Source: Pochonia chlamydosporia 170 (Eukaryota; Ascomycota; Sordariomycetes; Hypocreales; Clavicipitaceae). Taken from it: a DNA stretch of 64,000 nt. The first letter of the stretch is position 1. Every line of letters starts with the position of its first letter. Where the stretch lies: assembly GCF_001653235.2 (NCBI RefSeq), contig NC_035792.1, positions 3,100,001 through 3,164,000 of the forward strand, given 5' to 3'. Positions 11,757 through 24,585 of the stretch are shown here, in pieces. The translations under genes and the position numbers were made by a program. The notes beneath the pieces are model-generated. The model was given only the letters and a program-made list of their open reading frames with translations, was not told the origin of the DNA and ran no database searches.

Positions 11757-12341
11757 TTACTCCGACTTGGGGCCACGAGCGCCCTTGGGCGTACCAGACT
11801 GGAAGCCGTTCTTGAATCGGCGAGACACATCCTTGAGGTAGCGGCAGCGGCCGGTGCCGACGGTCTTTCTTCGCTTGGCCTTCTCACCCCAGTTGTCTGA
11901 GTTCGTTAGCTAGTATTTCCGTATTCGACGAGTTAGACAAAACGTACACTTTCGGGTCTTGGCAGAAGGGTAGCCGCAAGAAGAGCACTCATGCTTCTGG
12001 ATGTGCATGGAGCGACGACCTATACCTGTTAGATTTTCCGTGACTGCCTTTTACTCCCATCAAATGTTGCTCCTTCATTTCCTCCTCTTGGTTTTCCAAT
12101 TCGCAACTTTTTCGTGGAGTTTCGGACGTGTACTAACCGCATCGTCGGCACAAAGTGTGCGTCTTGTTGTGACGTTTACCGAAACTGGAGGTACCCTTCG
12201 CTACACGACAAACACCGTCAGCAACTGCAATTGCAACATTCGACCATACATGTAGCCACTCAATTCTCTTGGATTTCTCATAACGACGACCAAGAGAGTT
12301 GAGGAACGCGGGTTTCGGTGGGAGAGCAAAAACGTACTCAT
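11757..12341 (-). CDS. rpl37: 60S ribosomal protein eL37
   Basis: complement(join(11757..11896,11948..12019,12138..12200,12338..12341)), 92 aa. The first exon is only ATGA, cut by donor GTACGT; exon 2 completes [22 protein letters not shown]. Exon 3 adds [24 protein letters not shown] and exon 4 [20 protein letters not shown] onward to the basic C-terminus. The four zinc-ligand cysteines (Cys-x2-Cys in LCRRC, Cys-x2-Cys in CSSCG) are intact. eL37 is a zinc-ribbon protein of the large subunit near the peptide exit region. Its 92 residues match the eukaryotic family (yeast 88). Four exons for so short a protein, and an early intron right after the ATG, are usual for fungal ribosomal protein genes. 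Confidence 0.96.
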
Positions 12342-13095
12342 TTTGGCGGTGGTGGTTTGAACCTGTGGTTAGTGACGATCGAGGAAATTCTCGAGTTCGG
12401 GGAGGAGGGCTTTTTCGGTGGAGTGTCGAGTTGCGAGATTCTGTTGCGCTGGGGCGTGCTGCTTAGCCCTAATTTTGCCGTGTGGTGCGCACAATGCTGC
12501 GTGAGTGTGGTGGGTTTACCGACCTGTCATGTGATGGTACCCTGGATGAGCACGTGACCCTGCCAAATGATCTGACCTATCAGAGTGCTCCACAAATGCG
12601 GCCGTGACAAACCGACGGCAAATGTTAGTGTGCCTGCAAATAGGCTCAGTTCATCCATTGATTTGAAACATGCACATCTTCCACTGGATGAAACAATCGA
12701 ATCAACTACTGCGCTCCATCTCTGTCCCTTCAGCTCATCAGCGCACAATCTACGTATTCATTCACAACCACCATTGATTGCTTTATCTGCATGCAATTCG
12801 TCAATTAGGTATCTCACAGCCCTGGCGTGCAAGCCATAACGACAACGACAGTGCCATCCAATGTAAAACCAAGCCTCCCATGACCTTAAACGCCGTCCAG
12901 ACAAACCCCCCAATTCATACATGTATAAGTATCTGCAAGAATGTTCGAATATGAGCCCCGATGATATAAAAACTCCTCCTCTTCCATCGTGAAGTCAGAC
13001 TTTGCTTGCTCGCTCGCGTTTTCATCATTCATGTAACCCAAAACACCTTCTTAAATTTTAATGCATCTTCATCTTCTACCCTTGTAATCCCAAGT
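12342..13095. other. Intergenic between OPT 3' end and rpl37 promoter
   Basis: The lower part is the 3' flank of the OPT gene and the upper part the rpl37 promoter. No other gene is seen. The short minus-strand open frame at 12527-12748 has no recognisable content. Confidence 0.5.
12463..12472 (-). promoter_or_regulatory. Telomere-repeat-like TTAGGG motif upstream of rpl37
   Basis: On the minus strand this reads TTAGGGCTAA, about 125 nt before the rpl37 ATG. TTAGGG/AACCCTAA boxes bound by Tbf1 are known in ribosomal protein promoters of several fungi. Assignment here rests on position and sequence only. Confidence 0.45.
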
Positions 13096-15835
13096 TCAAG
13101 GGAATACAGCAGGTCCAAAAATCTGGCCCGGGGCGACACGCTTCGTCACCGCCTGCGCATCCCAATCAAGCGTCTTCGTCATGCCGTCGTTCCCCCACCA
13201 TGACGGGGCACTTGCATTCGTCAGATACAGCGTGAAGAAGATGACCAGCGTGCTGATAATGAGACCACAGTCGAGTGCTGCAGATACAATGTAGTTGTAC
13301 TGGAGCCACCAGCCCGTGTAGCGGCGCTTGATAAAGTAGTTGAAAATGATGCCAACCACACCCCAACAGAGGAAGATGTGAACAGTAGCGGGGGGTAGCA
13401 AGCCAGTGCCGCCATAAATGACGGGAGTGCAGACATATCGCCAGAATGACTTCGGCCACCGTCTGGCAAGCATCCACGTCAGAATAGGTGTGGCAGCACC
13501 AACAAGCCAGAACCACTGAAGGTTGGCGTAGGTAGCACCATGGCTGAAAATGCGAGCAGGGCCAATGGCACCCCAGATGACCGACGCAGTGTAGTACACG
13601 TGTCCGCTGGGGCAAGTGTAGTTATCTTTCTGGTTTTCAGAGCAAACATCAGGAATCTTGTGGAGGGCCCAGTTCATGACCCCAATCTGAACAATTGCTG
13701 ACCAGATGGATGCGATCAGCTGTGACGAGAACATGACGCGAGGTGGTACCTTCATGTAATGACCGAGTTTGAGATCCTGAGCAAAGTACAACGCCTGGGA
13801 CATGGAAATATAACCGTAGTTTTTGAACATCATCATGGTCATGGGCTTGCCGGGAACCATGTATCCGATGATAAACTCGGTCAGCACATTCAGACCAAGC
13901 TGAATGTTGGAAATACCCTGGATAAGACCGATAGGGATGAGCCAGATGATGGGGAGGAGTAGGCAGATGACAAATGCCCATGCAGGGAATCCGGTGGGCC
14001 AGCCGGTGACAACACCAAACGAAATACCGACCATGATGATGAATAGAGCTGGCAAGAAAGCGTTAGCATTTGCTGTATACAGGGTTCGCAGCATCAAAAG
14101 GTGGCACAAAAAACACTTACCAGCATACCACCAATCCTCAGCATCGCGATACTTCTTCATCAATCGCATGTGCACGTCGTCCTCCTGATGACGTGCCATC
14201 CTGAACTGCCTCCAAATCTCCTTGCCGTGATACAGAGCAACATGAACGAGAACCGCAGACATGGCAGCAAAGGACAGCCCATAAGCCAATGCGAATTGGG
14301 TGGACAGGTAAAGAGGAGAATATGCTTTGTAAGCCGTCTCATTGAAGTTGTAGTTGTCGTCGAGAATTCGAGAAACATTATAAGCCTTTCCCATATTGTC
14401 ATAGGACTCAGATGACTGAACAGGCATGTAGTCGGCATACCAGGTTCCACTGAAGTGAACACCCATGGAGACAATAACGAAGAAGAAGATGATGCCACCC
14501 AAAACGTTGACAATGGCGTAGAAAGGTGGGATGAGAGGCGATCCGATGAAGCCAGTGGCAACTGTCCAATCAAATGTAATGGGGATGAGACCATAGCCAT
14601 GGTTGTTTCCAAAAATCTTATTGACGACGACGCTGTTGGGTGCAATCCAGCATGCAATCGCAAAGTATGATAGACCTCTGAAAATCCACCCAGGGAACCA
14701 GTACCAGATGAATGCGGCGCAACCGACTATGAGGAAGAGCTTGTAGCGACCAATGGTCCAACCGTTGGTCTTGGATGGATCTGATCGAGAATGGTCGTGC
14801 AATGTGTAGAACAAGGCGCAGTTGACGAGGTCGGCGGGCCAGATCATGGCTGCAGGCCAGACCAAGAAGCGACGAGCGAGGCCAGCCATTCCATAACCAG
14901 TGCAGAGTGTTGTGATACCAAAGAGAATCTGGAATGTAATGCCGAATTCTTGCTTGTAAAAGATCTTCTGCGTGAGGAGGACATCAGTAGCGTACAGTGC
15001 ACCACCACCATATGCGGCCTATCATGCTGTTAGTATGCCATTGAGGTTTGCCGCAAGTTATCACTTTTGAATGCTCACATTTGACATGGCAACAATAACG
15101 ACGTGCTCTTTAAAGTTAAACTTGCCCGGTCGCAGGTTAAACTTGACACCAAAAACGGTCCACACCCTGTCGGGCATGATCATATCCCAACCGCGACCGA
15201 TAGGATAAGCAACAAGCTGAACCACATATGTGGTAATAGCAACAGTGGGATTTCGAAGGGAGAAGAGCATGTTGATGCCAGAACCAATTGTGCAGAGCAG
15301 TAAGCCGATTACCCACGCTCGAATTGTGTTGGCTGGAACATCTACATCGTAATTTCGAACTACAGCGCGGACCTGTGCAAGGCAAAGAGTGTTAGGAATC
15401 GCATTTCCCATAATGACATTAAATTGTAGACAATAAAAAAGTTGAGCAGACTCTCGCTTGGGCAAGATTGATGGTGACAAGGATGGCCTTGCATCAACAT
15501 CTCTTGAAGATGGTCTACTCAAGTCGTAGAATTGCTCGTCTCGTTTTTCTCAAGCAGCATAACGGCGACGGGAAGACTCATACCTCTGGATACGGACTAT
15601 TGTCCTCCATGAGCGCATGCTCAATCTCAATGCCCTTCTCGGCATTGCCAGTAGCCAGTGCAGCGTCGACATCGTTCAACTCGTCCATAGGTAGATTTGG
15701 ATCTAATTTGTGCGCCTTCTCAAAAGCCGCGAGGTGCTTGAGGTGATCGACGCCCGAGGAGTTTCCCTCGAGCGGCTCGGGGATGGGCATGATCTCCTCA
15801 ACCTCATGGCGCTTGCGAAAAATTGAGAGCGGCAT
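13096..15835 (-). CDS. OPT-family oligopeptide transporter
   Basis: complement(join(13096..14048,14121..15018,15079..15372,15584..15835)), 798 aa, near the usual length of fungal OPTs. Exon 1 encodes an acidic cytoplasmic N-tail. Exon 2 begins VRAVVRNYDVD and contains the first helices (TIRAWVIGLLLCTIGSGINMLFSLRNP). Exon 3 carries AAYGGGALYATDVLLTQK and GYGLIPITFDW; exon 4 carries LGHYMKVPPR (about residues 573-585), the OPT 'KIPPR' motif. Some 14-16 hydrophobic segments are visible. OPTs are proton-coupled plasma-membrane importers of tetra/pentapeptides and glutathione; the precise substrate cannot be read. Introns are 72, 60 and 211 nt. The frame closes cleanly at every junction. Confidence 0.92.
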
Positions 15836-18800
15836 GGTGTATGTCCGGTGTGTCCTCCAAACGGAGGGACAACGTCCAAGCCGTAATTTTACGTCGTCGA
15901 AGCGAAGTCGCTGTGAGAATATTGCAGTGGTGCCAAAAGGGTTGGTGTAGCTCGACTCCTTTGTCTATGGCGATCCAAGTCCCTGCGCCTCTTCCTTTTT
16001 ATCGGTCTCGTTATATTCACCGTCGTATATTCACAAGAGGCTGACAGTCGAAAACAGAGTCGTCAGAAAAAAAACGACAGTCTGCTTTGCGGTGTTGACT
16101 GCACTGCGAAGGGCTCGACGCACATTCACACACAGACAGACACAGACATCTGGTGAGAGGGGTGGATAAGACAGAGAGTAAGGTTGGCCTGGTCGGTACG
16201 GAGAAGGAGGAGAGAAGATTACGGGCGAAGAAGGCTTGGTGCCGTGCTAAGCGGAGACGGTGGACTCTCACATTCAGCAGGACAGGATGGACAGCTTTTC
16301 CACCCTGGTTCTTTTGTTCTGGCGGAACAGAGATGGCGGACGGGCCATGGGATTGGGGATGGGGGATGGGGGATGGGGATTCGAATGAATGATTGAACGA
16401 ATTGGGGGTGTGCAGCGTAGAGCTGGCGTTGACTTCCGCCTCCGCTTCCAACCAGAAGCGATTGACTTGACCCAGGCCCACGCCTGAATGCTCTTGGCCT
16501 GCCTCTCCGGCCCATCACACACTGTGCAAGCGCGCACCGTTCCGAGCTTCACGTCCAAGTCAGCCAAGGAAGCGCATGGGCATGACTCCGTGTCGGAATT
16601 ATTACCCCAGTCCCAGGATCTTTTTCTCGAGCAGAGCAGGGCTGGTAAATGTACCCTTCGGCGCCGTCCTGAGCGGAGGGAGGCAAAACTACCAGTACCC
16701 GGTGCTGCAAGAACCAGCACCAACCGGTTTGTCTCGGTCAAGTATCTCAGAGCGTCAATCGCCCCAGACCAAAGCAGGCAGGCACTTGGCCCAGCTTGTC
16801 TGCGAGTCCGGAGAAGATCCCTCCCTTCCCTTCCACTCCCCCACAGTCGGTCAGATGCTAAGTCAAGACCAAGAGCAGACTGGACGGAGACGGAACGTTC
16901 ACTCTCCCCTAAATTGAGTCTGTTGCGGCGTTTTTGGGGCGAGGAGTCGTTCGAAAAAGTCAATTGCAATACATCCAGAAGAGGGCTGGCGACGCAGAGC
17001 ACAAGTGAATACCAAGTCGCACTGTGTCCAATAGTACGGAAGACCCTGTGTTTAAGCATTCAGCCCATTCGATAAGACAGACAACTCCGCTGTCCCTATC
17101 GGTCACTCAGTCAGTCACGCCCAAGAAAAAGCCGCGGTCCGGGCTGCCCCCCCATACCCAGATTCGCCAATCCAGACCAGACAAGGACCGACGAATTCTC
17201 TCTCTCACCAGATGCAAGACCGCAACGGCCAGTCCGGGGTTTGCCCCTAGCTGTGCATCCCATCCATCCATCCACATGTGCTCAGGTCCTCGCAGTCGTC
17301 GCAAGCCATCGCTGGCTGCCGTTGGCCCATCCCACACATTAGGCTTGCTCCATGGCCCCATCCACCTTCCCAAAGAGGATTAGTATTGGGTCGCTTACCC
17401 CTGCTCAAGATACGGCTGACAGTGTGAGGTTGGGTAAAGCAGCCCGCATCTCTCACAACTCACACTCTTCCAAGTCTTCCAGTCTTCCATAATCTACGCC
17501 TCTATGGACGCCATGCCTCTTCTCAAACGGCATGGCTGCAACCCCCAGGGCCTGCTCCTCACTCCCTTCACAGATTGGGTATTGTCTGACCCTGACCTCT
17601 GGCTGATTGGGGGACGACGCAGGATGGCCATCTCGGCGCCTCCTTCCACTTCCCGTCTGTCGAGCTGCTGATCGTTGGGGGCAGCATCAAAGCAATTTTG
17701 GATGGGCTGGTCCAACTGACTCGTTGTAGCTCCCACTGTCCAATTTCCATATCTTACCAGTACAGTACTGTACTGTACCCCATACATTCGATGCTACTGC
17801 ACTAAGATGCGGCTTATTATCACCGTGCGCTGTACCGAAGCGGACGGGTCATGTTGCTATTTATTTATTGTAACTCAAGATGTCCTGTGAGTCTCCGCGT
17901 TTAGTTTGATATAAACTGCCGGGGCCAAGATGAAGGGGCTGCAATGTTGATCCCAAGCACGTCAGGACAACGAAACTCATTCGGCCGAAGATGTTGGTGT
18001 CAATGTTCAAATCTGCCCTTTCGGAAATTTGGCCGACTTGCCAATATGTTGAGTTCGTCGATGCCACATCGTTGCGACAATCACCTAGACCAATGGTCCC
18101 TCCTTGCTACTTCACGCACCGCAAACTTCATTGATCTCAGAGATTTTGTGGCCAAAATTAAAATACGACCGGTAGTTGTGTTGGGATTTGGGAGATTGAA
18201 CAAATGGTCAAAGACGAAGGAGGTTGATACAAGTACTACCTTGAGCTTTCACTCCGCGCTCAATGTTATCAGATCATGTGAACGGTCCCTTCCCAGCCAA
18301 CACCATCTCAATCCTTTTGACTGCAGGACTGCGCAGTTGATGTTGTCATTGAAACCTCTTGATGATACGGACCAATCTTTGACAAGCTGATCAGCGGCAC
18401 TGGAAAGGCATGCAATTCGCAATGACGCTATTGCGGCGACTACCGAACCATGAAATAATACCCAGGCCGGTTTGTCTTGGCTTGCGTGTTGCCAAGCCTG
18501 GTAACATCGATAGGGGTGGTTTGCTGGCTAAGTGAGCCGCGCTGGGTCTCAGATCCCAGACTCTTGCGATCTCCCGCCTTACCAGAACATCCCAAAATGT
18601 CAATCCACACAGATGCATCAGCTATTAAAAGGCGGTATACTCCGTATTCCCTTTCTCAATGCACTATGCTTGTCAAGTTTTACACTCTTCCTTACCATGG
18701 GATATAAATTTGCCACAGTGCGAAGGTCATTCGTCTGATGAAGGCTAAACTGGCCCTCATCCGCCAATTGGGGATTGACTTTACTTCGTTGTGCCTGGGG

Positions 18801-19307
18801 ACTTTTGTCGCTGCAACTCCGAGCGATCCAGAAGTACCAGACCTCCTGGACCCTTTCAACTCGAGATCCGTCGCGTTCCACTATTACTGTAGCTGGCCGG
18901 ACCTTTTGTGCTCAAGTCCCTGGCTGGACTGGCAAGACTGGGTACACTGGCCGTTTTCTTTTTCCTGCCTTTTGCTTTTGCCACCACACGTAGCTGGAAC
19001 CTTTGAAGTTTTGTCAATGCGAACCACTACAGCAAGGCACTTTTGTCTCTACAAACTGTTCGCATTACCTTTCCCTGGAGTCCTGGAGGTAAGCTGAAAA
19101 GCATTTATTTGTCGGTGGACGTCTCAAATGGTCATTAGGTTTCGTGCCCGCACAATGCAGAGCGGACCATTCATCAAATGTCTTTCTCACTCTTGCAAGA
19201 ATGCGGCACATACAGTGTAACAGCACCAGAGCTGCATTGTCCGTTTACCTTCCATTTGAGGGAGATGTTGGGCTTTTATTCAAAATTTTGACAATGCGAG
19301 GTTTAAC
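15836..19307. other. Intergenic, OPT promoter side; no gene seen
   Basis: Several open frames up to 261 codons cross 16-17 kb on both strands at once, which indicates GC-biased noncoding DNA rather than genes; none shows a domain. A (GGGGAT)n-like run lies at 16355-16380. The first part is probably the OPT promoter and leader. Confidence 0.5.
16355..16380. repeat. GGGGAT-type simple repeat
   Basis: Four imperfect GGGGAT/GGGGGAT units, about 0.5 kb upstream of the OPT start. Simple-sequence expansion. Confidence 0.8.
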
Positions 19308-20375
19308 CTACAGGGGTTCTAGATCGGCAGCTGGACCGAGAGAGACATTCCACAGAGTTGGTCGGCCATGGGTGGTTTTTTTCCACTCTTCTGTCTCCAT
19401 CACCGTCGTTGCATAGGTTCTAACAGAGTCCGAAACGAGATCGAACCGGCCGAGATCCATCATCCTGGCTGCTAAAACGGTTGTATGGGCATCTAGGATC
19501 GTCGGTTGATCGCCAAAGATCCATGTTGTGCCATGTTCGTTGTGTGTTTTTAAACTATCCGTGACATCCCTCATAAAGTCGCGAGCCTGAACTTCTACTT
19601 GAATGAGGTTGTCTTGTTCCAAAGCTCGATTGTACTGGGAATCATGGCTATCCAGTAGGTCACGGTGTTAGTCGTGTAGGAGAAAATGATGGTGCAAACG
19701 GCGTCTTGTGTGTCAAGGTGTGACTTACAAAACACTCTTAATTTCTAGGGCCCGTCGATGTCCTTTGGATAATTCCGGATTCTCCAGCAATGCAGCGGCC
19801 TTGTTGGGAATACCGTCTCTGCTGTCCTCAAGAGTCACTGACAGAGCCATGGCGTGAAAGTCATATAGTCTTCCAAGCAGCCTATCGATTTCCTCTCGGT
19901 GTTGCTCGGGTAATAGCTCTGGTTGCCTCTTGCATAACCATTTCGAGATGTCATGGCTGTCATCAATTGGCGAGGGAAGCGTTGGCGATGTGAGAACCGG
20001 GACCTGGTTGATGAATTTCGGATGTCAGCCATCTACTGACTATATCAAGATCAAGCACATCTTTGACTGCGGCGCACACTAAAATTTGTACTCGATGGCT
20101 TGTGTGTACGATATGCGCGCCACTGGCTCTATGACTGTGTATTGGACTATGTGAATTGGTGAAATACGTACCTGGCCTTTTGGACTAATCTCAGTTAGAT
20201 ATGATTCGGATAAATTCTCCTCTTTCTGAAGGTTGACATGGCGAATCTCAACGTTGGGAGCCGTTTCGGAGTTTAGGCTCTCACCAAGAACGAATCCGAA
20301 TCGTACCATGAGAGAGTAAAGTGAGAAGGGGAAATAGTGCAAAGTATACAACGGTTTCTCATCCTCTGCAGCCAT
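19308..20375 (-). CDS. Glutathione S-transferase-like protein
   Basis: complement(join(19308..19647,19729..20003,20172..20375)), 272 aa. Exon 1 gives the start of a thioredoxin-like GST N-domain (LYTLHYFPFSLYSLMVRFGF, then EIRHVNLQKEENLSESYLTEISPKGQ). Exon 2 continues with VPVLTSPTLPSPIDDSHDIS, where the cis-Pro after Val and the Asp/Ser pair correspond to the glutathione-binding 'VP.L....I.ES' segment, and then the helical C-domain. Exon 3 ends the C-domain with TWIFGDQPTILDAHTTVLAARM, the usual GST core helix with its N-capping Asp. Donors are GTACGT and GTAAGT. It stands alone in a gene-poor region. The substrate is unknown; detoxification is the family's general role. Confidence 0.82.
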
Positions 20376-20813
20376 GGCGAGGGAATAATGCGGCTTTGCG
20401 AACGCGTCCCTGGCAGATGATAGCCGGTAGGCAACCTGTGGTGGGACTCCCAAGTGACGAGACTCCAACTGACACGAGATGTGTTCTCCGCACTGATTCT
20501 CCCGCAGTAGAATAAGAAGAGCAAATCCAGTTAAACGAGTGTCCAATACACGGACAAGTTGGCAAAACTTTGGGTTTCTCGGCCACAGGGAATGGTTGTT
20601 TGTTTGTATGGTTCCATGTCCTCAAAGTGATGGATCTTGTGTGCCTTGATTTGGGAGCTCTCAAGCTGCCTGGCTCACAGATCGGAACGGACAGCCAATG
20701 ACGTTTCGCAAAGACTTCCAAATGCTGCTAGAGCGGGCTAGATCCACGGACAAATGTGGAGCCGCCGTGTCCCGGAGCGGCGACGCCGGACGGTCCAGTC
20801 TGTTCCTGTCTGG

Positions 20814-20830
20814 TCCAGTCCAGTCCAGTC
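20814..20830. repeat. (CCAGT)n short tandem repeat
   Basis: Three perfect CCAGT units flanked by TC/C, running directly into CAACATTGAA, which resembles the palindrome half-site at 4585. Confidence 0.8.
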
Positions 20831-23800
20831 AACATTGAAGTCGCCGGATGGTTCATTTGCCCTTCAGGAGGCCTGAAGACCCCGGCAAGTCTCGCTGAGG
20901 AATTCAAATGCCCTGGCCGTCAATTGCTTTAGGTGCTGTCCAAGTTTGTTGTCCACTAAATCTCTAACTCGGGCTGTGCTAAGCCTCTAATGATCGACCA
21001 CCAGCGTCAATCCATGTTTTTGTTGCTGCGCCTCAATGTCTGCATGTCAATTTCTCGACGTAACCTCACAGCCAGGTTTTTTGAGACATGTCGTTGATTG
21101 AAGGTTCTGCAAGTGCTTGCGTGCTTGTCTAACTAAGGCGGCTTTGCTCCCGTGCTGCCGATAACGGCAAGATCATATTACATCACAAGCATCAAGCATA
21201 GCCCGAAAGACGATGATGAACTAACACCACCGATATGTTGATCACTCAGTTCCTCACACAGGCTGCCTCCATGGTAGTCCGAGTTTAGAGGAACTACACA
21301 AATTCGTTAATTGGTTCAGAAGAGGCCATTGGTGCCATACTACCAAGCAGTTTCAGTTGACATTGCAAATTCACTGCATGGCAAGGAGTATCGTGGCTCC
21401 CAATACAAGCCGATGCCCAAAGGTAGAGGTACTCTGAGAACGTATTACTACTTTTGGCCCACTACTGTACTCTCATTACTATTTACTCCTGCAAGCACGC
21501 CCAAGCTCCATAGTATTGACCACGACAGAATCACCATCTCGTCGGTTGAATTCCACCGTCGAGTTGACGACCTACCCTACACCGAGGGATGAATTGCGTT
21601 TTTGTGTTGCGACTTCACTGTGCCTGTTATTTCATGGTCAATTCTTATATAGAATTAAAAGCCATGTGTCCCTAGTTAATGTTCTGAAACTATTCGAGGT
21701 TATCGCCTCCTATATTTGAGAATAACAGGTGCAGGCTGAGGACGTCTCGTTGTGCGATGATAATGGGTCATTTTGCTTAAGGCCAGCAAGACACAGAGTC
21801 ACAGATCAGATTTTGTAAAAGGGAACATGAATGCAGAACTTTTGACAAATATCACCAACCCAAATAGTATACTGTTGTATTGCCCCAGTTGAACCAGTCC
21901 GATTCAATTCATGTTCACTACGGAAACCATACGTAAGCTTCATCCATCAACAACCGCACAAGACCCGGTTCTGCAAATAAAACACACATGCGGCATGTCA
22001 AGAGTACGTTTAGGTATATCTTGCTTGGTGACACAATAACGAATATCAAAGTATTTCGGTCATGGGATGGTAGAAAGGCAGACTGGTGTACCTTCTATGA
22101 GGAGATTGTGCAGTGCACAGATTTGGATGATACAGTGGAATTGGGCATCATGAACGAGATACACCGCAGAATTAGATCTCACCATTGTATTGTTGTTCCA
22201 GCGCCAATTATCGCCAAGAGCTACGCCTGAGTACGTCAAAAAGTCGGTGTGTAGCCAACGCTGAAATGGGCCTCGTCACGAAGCTTTGTCAACTCAAACG
22301 GAGGAAGTGTGAACAATGCCTAACGTAGCTGTTTACCTAAGGATATTGTGTCTCAAATATATAAAAGTCATGAGATTATTCCGCACATGCAGAACAATAT
22401 AGGTATATGACTCGCCATATAGTCACTAGATTGACACACAGTGCCATACGAGGATGAGACGAAAGCAGCTTATTGGAGCTGGAATAGGAAAAAGACGACG
22501 CAGTCGAAAGTGCCTATAGCTGAGACATGTGCTTCGACGAATACAAGATTCTTGACGCGGAAATACATGACCTCATTGGCGACAATCACTTAGACTGTAG
22601 TCGTCTTGTTTTGACTGAGTTGGTCTGAGATACAACAGAGACTAAACCGTAGAAGGTTCTCAAGCTAATCAGTGTGCGGAGGGAAAAGACCTTGTGTGCT
22701 TGGGATGTCCCGAGATACTGTAGTTGGGTTCGACCTCACTCGGCTGGCATGTACTAACGAGCCAAGTTTCATGGCGACCGGTTCGTGAACCCCCATTCAT
22801 CGAGAGGTCGGACGTGAAATACCAAGCTACCCTTCATCATGATTAGACATGATTCCAATTGCTCAGTTCTGTTGATGCCGCCCCTGGTCATATTGGAATT
22901 ACGCAAACCAGCTGCTGAGACTCATTTAATCTCCATGGCAGCATTTAACCCAGTATCGTAGCACAGCCAAGTCGGTCCATGCAAAATTACACCGACAGCA
23001 AGCAACTCATCTCATGGCTCTAGCCAATCCCGTAGACACGATTATCGCGACTCAGTCGTGAACATAGCACAACTCGAAATAGAAGTCGATTTCATTCCCG
23101 ATATGCATCATGTCAGCTTCATCGTTCACCAACATATGCAGCTCAATCCCACATCCCGTCCTCGGTCAACATATATGCCACACCTTGTACGACAAATTCC
23201 CAGACATACCGCTGGCAAAATTTGTCACACAAAGTCCAAGCCTTCGCATTGAACACGAGTCTGCGGTGCGACTTTCAACGGCGCACATCATATACATGAC
23301 GCGATGTACTGCATTGTATGCATTTGGCTGGGCTTGGTTTTTGAAATGGGACTGAAATGACCACCAGTTGCCTGGTTCTTTGCGCCCGCCACATGTCCTG
23401 GTAATCAACATGTCGTCATTAGGGAAGAACGCCTCATTGTCTCAATATATTCTCGGGATCCAAGACATTTGCAACTTGGGCCTCGCCAAGCCCGAAGCCA
23501 CATCCTCAGCGGGTCGCTCTGGTGAATTTTCATCACAGACATTGTCTTTGTAAAAACCGTTCTGTTTCACAGCATTGTGTCTATGATTCAAGTTTCTTGG
23601 ACACGATCTTCATATGCCGGGGTGATGGTTTGGATGTTGCCGACAACATGGTGCTCGGAAGTTGGGAATACGCCACCAGGATATGCGGTAGGTTTTGATT
23701 GCAAAAAAGAAAAGATTGAATATGAAGAACCGTGTCTCACATTGTGATCAGGACGGCATCCGGAGAAGAACATGGACTGCGCCGGACGCCTCGTCGCTAC

Positions 23801-24561
23801 AACGGACCAGTCCGGCGTAATGGGTGGCCAATTATGTGACTTGATTGCTCGCACGCCCTCGCTGATCTTGGCTTCAATTCAACTTCATGGGATTAGTTTC
23901 TGACTTGTGCTGCCCAAACTCAGCTTTGGCTTGACCCGCCTGTTCTCCACGCCTTACAAATGATTTCGACATCCAACTCGATCTTGGCAACGAGAAGCGG
24001 GAATGGTTAGAGCAAGGAATATGCACAATACACACCATGATGAATCTCTGGCGTGGCGTTCATTCAACTTGGACCTACCAGGACTGGCCAAGTCAGCGAC
24101 ATGGTGCTGTCGTGGAGGGAGGCGTGTGCAGCTCTGAATACTTGGCCGTGCCTGCTGAGCCCTGGCTCTGATACTAAGTAGATTGATACATGTTTAGCTT
24201 CGGGGGCGACGTCCGGTTGAGCCCATTTGGATTGCATTGCACATTATCTGCCGTGCCTCTCTCGTCTCTTCTGTATGGCAGTGGCGGCGAATGGCGTTGG
24301 TCGTGGAGCAGAGTAGCGGTCTGTTTTGATCGTGAAATCGTCAAAGCTATTCTGGAGAAAATGTTGATACAAGATCTCCATACTCGTCCGGCGATAAACC
24401 TACAGCAACAGGCTCTATTGGTGATAGACTTGCATAGTGGCGGCGTGTGTTGTTAGGGTCAATCGGCTCATCGGTGAGAGATGTTGACCACCATGAATGC
24501 AAGAACATGAAGCACCATGCATTGCAGGACCATATACCGCATAATATGCGAGGTTCTGATA

Positions 24562-24585
24562 GTCCATGTCCATGTCCATGTCCAT
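24562..24585. repeat. (GTCCAT)4 repeat
   Basis: Four perfect copies of GTCCAT in noncoding sequence. Simple repeat without evident function. Confidence 0.9.

Noticed and set aside
11353..11841. 162-codon plus-strand open frame
   Set aside because: It overlaps the terminal exon of rpl37 on the opposite strand and has no recognisable content.
16274..17059. 261-codon minus-strand open frame with a 195-codon plus-strand partner
   Set aside because: Both strands are open at once, typical of GC-biased noncoding DNA; neither translation contains a recognisable motif.
6896..20375. Secondary-metabolite cluster (MFS, OPT, GST)
   Set aside because: No PKS, NRPS, terpene synthase, P450 or cluster regulator is present, and housekeeping genes are interspersed.
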